Assembly (NCBI RefSeq): GCF_023721815.1
Contig: NZ_JAMDLI010000007.1
Coordinates: 186,001 to 250,000, forward strand
DNA from: Pleomorphomonas sp. JP5
Lineage (GTDB): Bacteria; Pseudomonadota; Alphaproteobacteria; Rhizobiales; Pleomorphomonadaceae
Length of the DNA: 64,000 nucleotides
Reading direction: 5' to 3'
The translations under genes and the position numbers were made by a program. Positions within the stretch are counted from its first letter, which is position 1. Each line of letters starts with the position of its first letter. Of the stretch, positions 48,110-56,921 are shown in pieces. Under the pieces are notes generated by a model. It made no database searches. It was not told the DNA's origin and saw only the letters and a program-made list of their open reading frames with translations.

Positions 48110-50116
48110 TCACTTCCAAAGGGCCGATTGCGACGAGCCGCCGCCGGTGGTGGCGTCGCGGATGGCCTTGGCTTCCTCGGCCAACTCCTGCTCGCGGCGG
48201 AACAGTTCCTCGCGGCGGCGGTTGAGGTCGCGCGTCAGCTCGTAGATGTAGGCGGCGAAACTCTCGTCGGTGTCGGCCGTCACCTGCTTCATGTCGCGTT
48301 CGATGTCGGCGGCCAGCGTCCGGAGCGACAGGCGCTCGACCAGAAGGTCCAGGCAGGTTTCGACGAAGCTCTCCGGCGGATGGAAGCGCAGGATCGGCAG
48401 GCGCTCGCGCAGCTTGTGGCCTCGGCCGATGCTGACGCCATCCTCGCGTTTCATCTCGTCGCCATGGACCTCGTTGAGCACGAAATAGAAGCGGGCATCG
48501 AGCCCCTCATAGAAGTCGCTGACGGAGTCGGCGTCGAAATCGACGGCGATGCGGTAGAGCGCCCGCTTGAAGTCCTCCAGCGCCGCGACGTGGAAGTCCA
48601 GCCGCGCCAGCCGCTCCATGTTGGCTTCATAAAGATCGGGATACTCGACGGCGAGGCCGAGCAGCACCCGCTCGATGTTGGCGAGATCCGGCTCGTTCGG
48701 TTGCTTGAGCTCGGCTTCGACGGCAAGACCCTGCTTTTCGCGCCGCTCGCCACCCCGGAACTCGCCCCTGCCCTCGCCGCGCCCTTCGCCCCTGTACTCT
48801 CCGCGTCCCTCGCCACGCCCCTTCCGGTCGTGGGTCCAGAACAGTTCGGACATGTTGACGCGCAGGGCCAGGCGATAGCGGCGCGCCACCCGCTCGTCCT
48901 TGATCTGCCGGACCAGTTCGTCGATGCGCGCTTCGAGGGCCGCCTTGCGCTCGGGCGTGTCGACACGGGCGTCGGCCGCCTCGCGGTCCCACAGCACTTC
49001 CGACAAGGGCCGCGCCTTGGCCACTTCGGCAAGGAAGGCGTCGGCGCCGCCGGAGCGCACGATGTCGTCGGGATCCTGGCCGCCGGGCAGGAAGCAGAAG
49101 TTGAAGGAGTAGCCGCTGCGGAGCGCCGGCAGGATGCGGTCGATGGCTCGGTGAGCGGCCGACACGCCGGCCTTGTCGCCATCAAAGCAGATCACCGGCT
49201 CGGCGGCGAACCGCCACAGACGGGCGATGTGGTCCTCGGTGAAGGCGGTGCCCAGGGCGGCGGTGACGTTGCGGATGCCGGCCTGATAGACCGAGATCGC
49301 GTCCATGTAGCCTTCGGTGACGATGATCGTCCCCGACTTGTGCGCCGCCTCGCGCGCCCGGTGGACGTTGAACAGCATCGTCCCCTTGTGGAAGAGCGGC
49401 GTCTCCGGCGAGTTGAGATACTTGGGCTGTCCCTCCGGATCGAGCGTGCGGCCGCCGAAGGCGACGACGCGGCCGCGTTCGTCATGGATGGGGATCATCA
49501 GCCGGCCACGGAAGCGGTCGTAGGAGGGTCGGCCGTCCTCGGGCTTGATGAGAAGGCCGGCGGTTACCCCCGTCTCCTCCTTGACGCCGTTCTGGATCAG
49601 GTGGCGCTTCAGGCCGTCGCGCTCGTCGGGCGCATAGCCGAAACGGAACTCGATGGAGGTCTTCTCCAGAATGCCGCGCCTCAGCATGTAGTCGCGGGCC
49701 GGCTTTCCCTCGGGCGAGCGCAGCTTCTGCTCGAAGAACTTGGCGGCGATCTCGCAGGCGCCGGCAAGGTCGACGCGCACCGCCTCGCGCTCGCGGTCGC
49801 GCGGATCGGCCTTCGGCAGCGGCACGCCGGCTTCCTCGGCCAGCCGTTCGACGGCTTCGGGGAAGGTCAGCCCCTCGGTCTCGGTCAGGAACTTGAAGTG
49901 ATCGCCCGTCGCCCCGCAGCCAAAGCAGTGGTAGATGCCGCGCCGGTCGTCGCAGTGGAAGGACGACGTCTTTTCCTTGTGAAACGGGCAGCAGGCCCAG
50001 AAATCGCCGCGCGCCGGCTGGCTCTTGCGCTTGTCATAGGTGACGCGCCGCCCCACCACCTGGCTGATCGGCAGCCGGGCCCGGATCTGGTCGAGAAGGG
50101 AGGGTTCAAAGCGCAT
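48110..50116 (-). CDS. dnaG: DNA primase
   Basis: A 668-residue bacterial primase that makes RNA primers at the fork. The zinc-binding domain is at the N-terminus (ACCPFHKEKTSSFHCDD and HCFGCGATGDHFKFL), the TOPRIM core includes IIVTEGYMDAISVYQAG (about residue 260) and VICFDGDKAGVSAAHRAI, and the C-terminal part is the helicase-interaction region. Between them, about residues 427-459, is an Arg-Gly-Glu repeat tract (GRGEGRGEYRGEGRGEGRGE). ATG 50116 matches the family start; an ATG at 50125 would add three residues. rpoD lies downstream on the same strand, 1.3 kb away. Confidence 0.95.
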   Translation of the reverse strand: MRFEPSLLDQIRARLPISQVVGRRVTYDKRKSQPARGDFWACCPFHKEKTSSFHCDDRRGIYHCFGCGATGDHFKFLTETEGLTFPEAVERLAEEAGVPLPKADPRDREREAVRVDLAGACEIAAKFFEQKLRSPEGKPARDYMLRRGILEKTSIEFRFGYAPDERDGLKRHLIQNGVKEETGVTAGLLIKPEDGRPSYDRFRGRLMIPIHDERGRVVAFGGRTLDPEGQPKYLNSPETPLFHKGTMLFNVHRAREAAHKSGTIIVTEGYMDAISVYQAGIRNVTAALGTAFTEDHIARLWRFAAEPVICFDGDKAGVSAAHRAIDRILPALRSGYSFNFCFLPGGQDPDDIVRSGGADAFLAEVAKARPLSEVLWDREAADARVDTPERKAALEARIDELVRQIKDERVARRYRLALRVNMSELFWTHDRKGRGEGRGEYRGEGRGEGRGEFRGGERREKQGLAVEAELKQPNEPDLANIERVLLGLAVEYPDLYEANMERLARLDFHVAALEDFKRALYRIAVDFDADSVSDFYEGLDARFYFVLNEVHGDEMKREDGVSIGRGHKLRERLPILRFHPPESFVETCLDLLVERLSLRTLAADIERDMKQVTADTDESFAAYIYELTRDLNRRREELFRREQELAEEAKAIRDATTGGGSSQSALWK

Positions 50117-50258
50117 GGCCGACATATAGTCCGAGCAAGCGAGCAATGGAAAGCGCGACGAGGGCCGACGCACAGCCGCGACGGGGCGGGCCGCATTTTC
50201 AGCACAAACTTGCCTATGGTCCCCATCCCTCCGGGTCACAGTCGAAAAGAGTACCGAC

Positions 50259-50747
50259 ATGCGGGCAACACAAGCACTCCTCGCCCTCTGCGCCCTCCTG
50301 CCGCCACAGGCGCAAGCAGCCTGCGTCGAGGCAAGCCGCTCCGATCTCGTGCTCGACGGCGAGCTGGCGACCGATACCGGGCGCGGCCTCGTCTGGAAGC
50401 GATGCGCCGTGGGCATGCAATGGGATGCCGGCGCCAACCGCTGCGCCGGGGAGCCCTACGCCATGTCCCTCGGCGAAGCCCATGATCATGCCAAGCAACA
50501 GGGAAACGGCTGGCGCGTTCCGACCGGACCCGAACTGGAGACGCTGTTGCGGGACACCTGCGACGGCCCCAAGATCGACGGCGCCTTTCCCGATATCGCC
50601 GCATCCGACTTCGGCGAAGGGGCGACCGTCTGGACCTCGACGGAGGCCATTCCCGGCATGTTCTACTTCTTCGACTTCACCACCGGTTACGCGGACATGC
50701 ACAGCCAGGGCTTCCAGCTGTCGGTCCTTCTGGTGCGGCAGAAGTAA
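50259..50747 (+). CDS. Exported DUF1566/Lcl-type protein
   Basis: A 162-residue protein with a signal peptide (ATQALLALCALLPPQAQA) and a mature part of the DUF1566 type. DTGRGLVWKRCAVGMQWDAG is the characteristic start, NGWRVPTGPELETLL the middle, and VWTSTEAIPGMFYFFDFTTG the end. The Cys residues probably form disulfides in the periplasm. Function is unknown for the family. It is divergent from dnaG. Confidence 0.75.
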   Translation: MRATQALLALCALLPPQAQAACVEASRSDLVLDGELATDTGRGLVWKRCAVGMQWDAGANRCAGEPYAMSLGEAHDHAKQQGNGWRVPTGPELETLLRDTCDGPKIDGAFPDIAASDFGEGATVWTSTEAIPGMFYFFDFTTGYADMHSQGFQLSVLLVRQK

Positions 50748-50883
50748 CCCCGCCGCCGAGCATATCCGATTCCAGCCTTTTCACGGCATCTTGCGCAGAC
50801 GGCGTCATCCTGAACAGATAATACCACTATCGGAGCGCGGCGAATCCGAAGGGTTCGCTCGCAAGCATCGTTCGGGAGCACCG

Positions 50884-51264
50884 ATGTACACTGCATTTTA
50901 CGAAGCCCATCGCGGCTTTGCCATGCTCGGCTGCCTTGCCACCGTCATCTGGGCGCTTCTCGCCCTCATTCCGACGCTGCGCGGGCAGGCCGCGCCGCGC
51001 CTCTGGAAGCCGACCTATATTGCCGCCATGGCCACCACGGGCCTCTCCGGCGTCACCGGTCTCGTCATCGTCTGGATGGGCGGCTGGCTGACCTTCGTCT
51101 TTCCCTGGCTCGGCCTCGTCGCCGTCGCGCTGCACGGCGTTGCCGGTGTACAGGGCCGCAAGGCGCTGGCCGTCGCCGCCAGCGGCAAGCTCGCCACCGC
51201 GCTGATCGTCCAGATCGTCACGCTGATCGCCATCTACGGCCTGATGACCGTCAAACCCTTCTGA
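50884..51264 (+). CDS. Small four-helix membrane protein
   Basis: A 126-residue inner-membrane protein with about four hydrophobic segments (LGCLATVIWALLALIPTL, YIAAMATTGLSGVTGLVIVW, WLTFVFPWLGLVAVALHGVA and LIVQIVTLIAIYGLMTV). I do not recognise a family. The ATG at 50884 begins the best coding stretch of a longer frame. It lies 38 bp before the glutathione peroxidase gene, and a 19-bp tandem duplication covers its last codons and the peroxidase ribosome site, so they are likely co-transcribed. Confidence 0.65.
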   Translation: MYTAFYEAHRGFAMLGCLATVIWALLALIPTLRGQAAPRLWKPTYIAAMATTGLSGVTGLVIVWMGGWLTFVFPWLGLVAVALHGVAGVQGRKALAVAASGKLATALIVQIVTLIAIYGLMTVKPF

Positions 51265-51293
51265 ACCGCCAAGGCCCTTCTGAACCGCCAAGG
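51256..51293 (+). repeat. 19-bp tandem duplication
   Basis: CCCTTCTGAACCGCCAAGG occurs twice back to back (51256-51274 and 51275-51293). Each unit carries a TGA and an AAGG that can serve as ribosome site for the peroxidase gene starting at 51303. Confidence 0.85.
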
Positions 51294-51302
51294 ATAGTGC
51301 AA

Positions 51303-51848
51303 ATGACCACCACCCTGTTCGACACGCCGCTCGAAACGCTCAATGGCGAGCCCACCACGCTGAAGCCCTGGCTCGGCAAGGTGCTGCTCGTCGTCAACAC
51401 CGCCTCCAAATGCGGTCTGACGCCGCAGTATGAAGTGCTGGTCAAGCTCTACCAGCGCTACAAGGATCGCGGCTTCGAGGTGCTGGGCTTCCCGGCCAAC
51501 GACTTCAAGGAACAGGAGCCGGGAACCAACGAGGAAATCGCCACCTTTTGCTCGACCACCTTCGGCGTCGACTTCCCGATGTTTTCCAAGATCGCCGTCA
51601 CCGGCCCGAACAAGCACCCGCTCTACAAGACGCTGATCGCCGAGAAGCCCGTGGCTCGCTCGCTTCCCGGCGCCGATTTCCGCAGCCAGCTCGTCGGCTA
51701 CGGCATCACGCCCACCGAAGCGCCGGAAGTCCTCTGGAACTTCGAGAAGTTCCTGATCGGCCGCGACGGCAAGGTGATCGACCGTTTCTCGCCCGACACC
51801 AGCCCCGACGCCGACATCATCGTCGAGGCGATCGAAAAGGCGCTGTGA
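51303..51848 (+). CDS. Glutathione peroxidase-family (thiol peroxidase) protein
   Basis: A 181-residue peroxidase of the BtuE/GPx family. The peroxidatic Cys is in VVNTASKCGLTPQYEVL near residue 37, the Gln in FKEQEPGTNEEIATF near 72, and the Trp-Asn pair in EVLWNFEKFLIGRDGKV near 145. The usual CNQF sequence is replaced by ANDF, a small deviation. It probably reduces peroxides with thioredoxin or glutathione in the cytoplasm. ATG 51303 follows AAGGA; GTG 51297 is an alternative. Confidence 0.9.
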   Translation: MTTTLFDTPLETLNGEPTTLKPWLGKVLLVVNTASKCGLTPQYEVLVKLYQRYKDRGFEVLGFPANDFKEQEPGTNEEIATFCSTTFGVDFPMFSKIAVTGPNKHPLYKTLIAEKPVARSLPGADFRSQLVGYGITPTEAPEVLWNFEKFLIGRDGKVIDRFSPDTSPDADIIVEAIEKAL

Positions 51849-51945
51849 CCGAAATGGGGCGGGGCCGGCGCTTCAACGCCGCCCTGCTCCCCCCCCGCCA
51901 CGCCGTCCCCAACCAAGCCCTTCCGATTGACGGCTCGTTCCAAAA

Positions 51946-51965
51946 TAGGTAGACCGTCCTACCTA
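51946..51965. promoter_or_regulatory. TetR-type operator palindrome
   Basis: TAGGTAG (51946-51952) and CTACCTA (51959-51965) are perfect inverted arms around six bases, 68 bp before the TetR ATG. This is a likely autoregulatory operator. Confidence 0.7.
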
Positions 51966-52033
51966 GCAAAACTCGAAGCGGTCGGCTGTCGCCTTCCGTC
52001 CGGGTTGCGGGAAGCGCCAGCGAGGTTCGGGAC

Positions 52034-52615
52034 ATGGCTACTGCCGGGAAGCTGACCGCGAGGGATCGCCTGATGCAGGCGGCGGCCTCGCTCTTCTATC
52101 GCGATGGCGTATCGGCCACCGGCATCGACGCCATCACCGACCGGGCCGGCGTCGCCAAGCAGAGCCTCTACAACAACTTCGCCTCCAAGGCCGACCTGAT
52201 CGCCGCCTACCTGTCGGCCCGCCACGACGAGTGGCTCGGCCTTTACGCCCGCCGGCTCACGGCGGCCGAAACGCCCGTCGCCAGGATCCTGGCGGTGTTC
52301 GAGGCCTACGAGGACCACGCCGAATTCGCCTACGAGAACGGCTTTCGCGGCTGCGGCCTTCTCAACGCCGCTTCCGAGCTGCCGGCCGGACACGCCGGGC
52401 GGGCCGCCGTGCGCCGCCACAAGGAAGAGGTGGAGGCGATCCTGGCCGGCCACCTCCGAGAGATCGTCACGGGCGACAACGACAGGATCGAGCGGACCGC
52501 CGCCCAGCTCTCCTACCTGCTGGAGGGCGCCATGGCCCGGGCCGGCCTTGAAGGCAACAGTCGCTGCCTGAAGGACGCGCGGATGATGGCCGAGAGCCTG
52601 GTGACCGCCCTGTGA
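52034..52615 (+). CDS. TetR/AcrR-family regulator
   Basis: A 193-residue TetR protein. The HTH is in VSATGIDAITDRAGVAKQSL followed by YNNFASKADLIAAYL. The C-terminal ligand domain includes NGFRGCGLLNAASELP, typical of regulators of small exporters. It overlaps the EamA exporter gene by four bases (GTGA), so it is both the operon's first gene and its likely repressor through the palindrome at 51946-51965. Confidence 0.85.
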   Translation: MATAGKLTARDRLMQAAASLFYRDGVSATGIDAITDRAGVAKQSLYNNFASKADLIAAYLSARHDEWLGLYARRLTAAETPVARILAVFEAYEDHAEFAYENGFRGCGLLNAASELPAGHAGRAAVRRHKEEVEAILAGHLREIVTGDNDRIERTAAQLSYLLEGAMARAGLEGNSRCLKDARMMAESLVTAL

Positions 52616-53559
52616 CCGCCGGCCGATCCCACCTTCTCGGCGCCCTCGCCATCGTCGTCTCGTCCATCCTGTGGGGCACAACCGGCACGGCCGCCACCTT
52701 CGCCCCCGAGGTCGGCGCCATGGCGATCGGCGCCGCCGCCATGGGCATCGGCGGCCTTCTGCAAGCATTGATCGCCGCGCCCAGCGTCTTCGGCAACCGG
52801 TCGCGCCTTCGGTCGCAGTGGCGGTTCCTCGCCCTCGGCGCGGCGACGGTGGCGGTCTACCCGCTGACCTTCTACGCCTCCATGCGCATGGCCGGCGTCA
52901 CCATCGGCACCGTGATCTCGATCGGGTCGGCGCCGCTGTTCGCCGCGCTCATCGAGCGGCGGGTCGACGGATCGAGCCTGTCTCGCCGCTGGCTGGCCGG
53001 CGCCGGGCTGGGGCTCGTCGGCATGGCCCTGATCGGCGCCGCCAGAACCTCCGGCCACGCCATGCCCGGCGCCGCCGCGCCGACGCTCGGCGTCGCGCTC
53101 GGTCTTTTCGCCGGGCTGACCTACGCCACCTACTCCTGGTCGGCCCGCAAGCTGATGCAAAGGGGCGTGCCCTCGCTCGCCGCCATGGGCGCGATCTTCG
53201 GCGGCGGCGGCCTGCTGCTGATGCCGGTTCTCGCGGCCACCGGCGCGCCCTTCCTGTGGTCGTGGAACAACGCCCTGGTCGGCATCTACATGGCCGCGGT
53301 GCCGATGTTCCTCGGCTACGTCTGCTTTGGCTACGGCCTTGCGCGCGTTCAGGCCAGCATGGCGACGACCATCACCCTGCTCGAACCCGTCGTCGCCGCC
53401 GCACTGGCCGTGATCGTCGTCGGAGAACGACTTCCGGCCATGGGCTGGATTGGCGTGGCCCTGGTCGTCGCCTGCCTGATCTTCATCACCATTCCCGGCC
53501 CGGCAGCGAAGCCGGCCGCAATCGCCGCCGAGCCCTTTCCGGAAACGGCGGGAGAGTAG
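52612..53559 (+). CDS. EamA/DMT-family exporter
   Basis: A 315-residue inner-membrane transporter with ten predicted helices and two EamA repeats (ALAIVVSSILWGTTGTAATF in the first, LFAGLTYATYSWSARKLM in the second). MATTITLLEPVVAAALAVIV near the end is the typical C-terminal repeat signature. The start is GTG at 52612 inside the TetR stop region. It probably exports an amino acid, nucleobase or drug-like metabolite under TetR control. Confidence 0.85.
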   Translation: MTAGRSHLLGALAIVVSSILWGTTGTAATFAPEVGAMAIGAAAMGIGGLLQALIAAPSVFGNRSRLRSQWRFLALGAATVAVYPLTFYASMRMAGVTIGTVISIGSAPLFAALIERRVDGSSLSRRWLAGAGLGLVGMALIGAARTSGHAMPGAAAPTLGVALGLFAGLTYATYSWSARKLMQRGVPSLAAMGAIFGGGGLLLMPVLAATGAPFLWSWNNALVGIYMAAVPMFLGYVCFGYGLARVQASMATTITLLEPVVAAALAVIVVGERLPAMGWIGVALVVACLIFITIPGPAAKPAAIAAEPFPETAGE

Positions 53560-53632
53560 GCGGCGACATTTGGAGTCGGTTTTGACATCGGCCTCCGGTA
53601 AGAACGGTTCTCAACGCTTGCCGGAGACCACC

Positions 53633-54670
53633 ATGCCGAAGCTCATTGCCGCCGCGCTGCTGCTGACCGCCCTTTCGCTCACCGGCGCAGAAGCCACTGA
53701 AACCGTCGGCTTCCGGGAAACGACCGTGCCCGACACAAGCGGCGCGCGGACGCTCCACGTCAGCCTCTGGTACCCGACCGACGACAGCGCCCCGACCGTC
53801 GAGGTGGGTGCGAACGTGGTCTTCCACGGCATCGCCGCCATCAAGGACGCCAAGCCCGACGGCGAGACGCTCCCGCTCGTCGTGCTGTCGCATGGCTACG
53901 GCGGCAGCTGGCGGAACCTCAACTGGCTGGCGGACAAACTTGCCCATGAAGGCTATGTCGTCGCGGCGCCCGATCATCCGGGCACGACCACCTTCGACAA
54001 GTCCCCGGCGGAGGCTGCCAAGCTTTGGGAACGCCCCCGCGACCTCAGCCGGGTGATCGACGCCGTGATCGGCGATCCCGAACTGGCCGGCGCCATCGCG
54101 CCCCACCGCATCGCCGCCATCGGCCATTCCCTTGGCGGATGGACGGTAGCCGCCCTCGCCGGCGGGCGCTTCAGCCCCAGCCGCTTCGCCGAGGACTGCA
54201 AGCTCCACCCCAACCCGCGCACCTGCGGCCTCGCCGCCGAGCTCGGCATAACCCCGGCCAACGCCGCCGCCTTCGAGACCGGCATGAGCGACCCCCGGAT
54301 TGGCGCCATCGTCTCGCTCGATCTCGGGCTGGCCCGTGGCTTCACCCCGGACAGTCTCGCCGCCGTCCGCGTTCCGGCCCTGATCTATGGCGCCGGCATC
54401 GACATCGGCGACCTGCCGGCAAAGCTAGAGTCGGGCTATCTCGCCGAGAACCTGCCGAAGGCGACCACCACCGAGATCGAGATCCCCGACGCGCTGCATT
54501 TCAGCTTCATGCAGCTCTGCAAGCCGGGCGCCGTCGACCTGTTGGAAGCGGAAATGCCGGGGGAAGGCATCGTCTGCAAGGATGGCGACAGCCGAAGCCG
54601 CGAGGCCATTCACGACGAGGTGGCCGCCGGCATCATCGACTTCCTGGCCAAGGCCATTCCCGGCCAATAA
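53633..54670 (+). CDS. Exported alpha/beta hydrolase (PAF-acetylhydrolase/dienelactone-hydrolase-like)
   Basis: A 345-residue hydrolase with a signal peptide (KLIAAALLLTALSLTGAEA). The nucleophile elbow is IAAIGHSLGGWTVAALAGG near residue 168, the oxyanion region is LPLVVLSHGYGGSWRN near residue 83, and the base is probably the His in EIPDALHFSFMQL near residue 290. The fold resembles predicted periplasmic dienelactone hydrolases and PAF acetylhydrolases. ATG 53633 directly yields the signal peptide. It is not obviously linked to its neighbours. Confidence 0.75.
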   Translation: MPKLIAAALLLTALSLTGAEATETVGFRETTVPDTSGARTLHVSLWYPTDDSAPTVEVGANVVFHGIAAIKDAKPDGETLPLVVLSHGYGGSWRNLNWLADKLAHEGYVVAAPDHPGTTTFDKSPAEAAKLWERPRDLSRVIDAVIGDPELAGAIAPHRIAAIGHSLGGWTVAALAGGRFSPSRFAEDCKLHPNPRTCGLAAELGITPANAAAFETGMSDPRIGAIVSLDLGLARGFTPDSLAAVRVPALIYGAGIDIGDLPAKLESGYLAENLPKATTTEIEIPDALHFSFMQLCKPGAVDLLEAEMPGEGIVCKDGDSRSREAIHDEVAAGIIDFLAKAIPGQ

Positions 54671-54862
54671 GCGGCGAGCCATACACGCCGACGTCTTCCA
54701 GCACAAATTCGCCCGTGGTGGCAAAAGAAGGCAAAATATCGGCAACATCTTCGCAGCACATTATTCCCCATCAAGATAGACTCCCTGTTTACGGGCGGCA
54801 TCTGACGCGCTAGGAGAAAGGTGACGCCGGCCCGGCGCCGCCGTTATGCCGAGTCGCCGTCC

Positions 54863-55621
54863 ATGTCGCTTCCCGCCGATCTCACTCCCACCTCGCTGAC
54901 ACTGCTTATCGCCACCGTCTTCATCGCCGGCCTCGCCCGCGGTTTTTCCGGGTTTGGCGCCGCGCTGATCTTCATGCCGGTGGCCAGCGCCCTGATCGGG
55001 CCGCGCCTTGCCGCGCCGGTGATCCTGATCATCGACGCCATCACCACCCTCGGCCTGGTGCCCGGCGCCTTCCGCCGCGCCGACCGGCGCGAGGTGGCGA
55101 CCATGGCGATCGGCGCGCTGGTCGGCGTGCCCACCGGCGTCTATCTCCTCACCCACCTCGAGCCGCTGACGATCCGCTGGGCGATCATCGCCGTCTGCGC
55201 CGCGCTTCTGGCGCTGTTGCTGTCGGGCTGGCGCTACCATGGCCGGCCGAAACCACCGCTCACCGTTGGCGTCGGCCTGCTGTCCGGCCTGTTTTCCGGC
55301 GCGAGCCAGGTGGGCGGACCGCCGGTGATCGCCTACTGGCTCGGCGGCGCCATTCCGCCCCACATGGTCCGAGCCAACATCGTCCTCTACTTCGAGGTAT
55401 CGACGGCACTGACCATGATCAACTTCCTGATCGGCGGCCTGTTCGTCTCGGCGCTGGTACCGCTCTGCCTGATGACGGCGCCGGCCTACGCCATCGGCCT
55501 GTGGACCGGCACGCGCCTGTTCGGCGTCGCCTCCGAGATCGTCTTCCGCCGTATCTGCCTCAGCCTGATCGCGCTCGCCGTGGTCATCGGTCTGCCGCTG
55601 CTCGACGGCATCCTGCGCTGA
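54863..55621 (+). CDS. TauE/SafE-family (TSUP) membrane transporter
   Basis: A 252-residue membrane protein with about eight helices. FIAGLARGFSGFGAALIFMP near the N-terminus and GLLSGLFSGASQVGGPPVIA in the second half are the two TSUP-family repeats. Members move sulfite, sulfoacetate, taurine-derived or other organic anions. ATG 54863 is favoured; an upstream ATG at 54821 would add a basic stretch. It precedes the ArsR-fusion gene by 42 bp, but that gene has its own promoter. Confidence 0.8.
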   Translation: MSLPADLTPTSLTLLIATVFIAGLARGFSGFGAALIFMPVASALIGPRLAAPVILIIDAITTLGLVPGAFRRADRREVATMAIGALVGVPTGVYLLTHLEPLTIRWAIIAVCAALLALLLSGWRYHGRPKPPLTVGVGLLSGLFSGASQVGGPPVIAYWLGGAIPPHMVRANIVLYFEVSTALTMINFLIGGLFVSALVPLCLMTAPAYAIGLWTGTRLFGVASEIVFRRICLSLIALAVVIGLPLLDGILR

Positions 55622-55627
55622 CAGCTC

Positions 55628-55663
55628 TTGACATGAGACCATATGGTCTCATATTGTCGGGCC
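55628..55663 (+). promoter_or_regulatory. ArsR-fusion promoter with 20-bp perfect palindromic operator
   Basis: TTGACA (55628-55633) and ATATTG (55651-55656) are 17 bp apart. ATGAGACCATATGGTCTCAT (55633-55652), a perfect palindrome, fills the spacer. The ATG at 55664 lies seven bases after the -10, so the transcript is probably leaderless and is blocked when the operator is bound. Confidence 0.8.
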
Positions 55664-56431
55664 ATGGACGAGCTGTTCAGGGCACTCTCCGACCCCACGC
55701 GCCGCGCCTTGCTCGACGCCCTCAACGTCGAGGACGGGCAAAGCCTCAGTTCACTGGAGTCGAAATTCTGCATGTCGCGGTTCGGGGTGGCCAAACACCT
55801 CAAGCTGCTTGAAGACGCCGGCATCATCGTCGTTCGCAAAGTGGGGCGCGAGAAGCTCCACTTCCTCAACGCTGCGCCCGTTCGCGAGATGTATGCGCGA
55901 TGGATGCAGAAATACATCGTCGAGCAAGCGGGCGAGACCCTTGGCCTTCGGGACTACACCGAGGGCAAGATGATGAGCGTCGTCTACGAAAGCTACATCC
56001 ACGCGTCGCCCCAGGACCTTTGGCAAGCCCTGACCGACCCGGAAATGAGACGGAAATACCAGTTCGGCCTCAAGGTGGTTTCGGACTATCGCCCCGGCTC
56101 CCGGTATACCGCGACCGGACAGGGGCGGCTCGTCTTCTCCGGAACCATCGTCGAGGCCGATCCGCCCTGGCGCCTCGTGACGACCTACTCCGCCCACTGG
56201 AGCGAGGAGGTCGAGAAATACGGCCCTTCTCGCGTCGTCATCGACATCGAGAAGATCGAAGACACGTGCCGTCTGGTGTTGACGCACGACGACCTCCCGC
56301 ATGGAGCAAGCCCCCAGCTCTACGGCGGATGGCCGATGGTTCTCTCCGGCCTCAAGACCCTGCTTGAGACCGGCGCCATCCTGACGACGCCCGGCTCGCT
56401 GAGATGGCTGGACGCCGACGATACCCCCTGA
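55664..56431 (+). CDS. ArsR HTH fused to SRPBCC (START-like) domain
   Basis: A 255-residue two-domain protein. Residues about 1-95 are an ArsR winged helix (LFRALSDPTRRALLDALN, LESKFCMSRFGVAKHLKLLE). Residues about 110-245 are an AHSA1/SRPBCC ligand-binding domain (VVYESYIHASPQDLWQALTD, ADPPWRLVTTYSAHW). Such fusions sense a hydrophobic ligand and regulate themselves. No ribosome site precedes the ATG and the promoter ends at it. The next gene, of YCII type, is a frequent partner of SRPBCC genes. Confidence 0.85.
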   Translation: MDELFRALSDPTRRALLDALNVEDGQSLSSLESKFCMSRFGVAKHLKLLEDAGIIVVRKVGREKLHFLNAAPVREMYARWMQKYIVEQAGETLGLRDYTEGKMMSVVYESYIHASPQDLWQALTDPEMRRKYQFGLKVVSDYRPGSRYTATGQGRLVFSGTIVEADPPWRLVTTYSAHWSEEVEKYGPSRVVIDIEKIEDTCRLVLTHDDLPHGASPQLYGGWPMVLSGLKTLLETGAILTTPGSLRWLDADDTP

Positions 56432-56489
56432 GCGCTGCGAACCCTCAAGTCCTGGAACGCTTGCAACCCCATCTTTTTCAAGATTGGAG

Positions 56490-56837
56490 ATGACCTTGCA
56501 GTATCTTCTCATCATCAGCCACGACGCCGATTTCCAGCCCACCGAGCGCCTCGTCGGCGACATCTTCGGCTGGATCGAGGACACCACGGCGCGCGGCAAG
56601 CGCATCGCCGGCAAGCCCCTGCAACCGGCCGACACGGCGCAGACCATCCGGATCCGCGGCGGCAAGGAGCAAATCGTCAACGGCCCGTTTTCAGACGCGG
56701 TCGAGCAGATGTGCGCCTTCGAGCTGGTCGAATGCCACGACAGGGACGAAGCCCTGGAGCTTGCGCGCCGGCACCCGATGGCGAAGGCTGCGACCATCGA
56801 GATACGGCCGGTCTGGATAGAGCGGGAATCGGAGTAG
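56490..56837 (+). CDS. YCII-related (DGPF) protein
   Basis: A 115-residue YCII/DGPF-domain protein: the N-terminal strand LQYLLIISHDADF, the central ADTAQTIRIRGGKEQIVNGP with the NGPFSD motif, and C-terminal LARRHPMAKAATIEIRPVW. These small proteins often adjoin ECF sigma or SRPBCC genes. The ATG at 56490 is used, with a TTG six bases earlier as an alternative. It lies 58 bp after the ArsR-SRPBCC gene and is probably in its operon. Activity is unknown. Confidence 0.8.
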   Translation: MTLQYLLIISHDADFQPTERLVGDIFGWIEDTTARGKRIAGKPLQPADTAQTIRIRGGKEQIVNGPFSDAVEQMCAFELVECHDRDEALELARRHPMAKAATIEIRPVWIERESE

Positions 56838-56921
56838 AAAGCGCCATTCCTGCCCCTTTGCCGGCCGGATAACGCCGCATTTGGCCTCTATCCATCCGTC
56901 GGGGCAGGAAGGGAGAGCTAC

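Noticed and set aside
47550-48110. Possible CRISPR array in the repeat-rich gap
   Set aside because: The repeats are inverted arms and nested palindromes, not regularly spaced direct repeats with unique spacers, and no cas genes are present.
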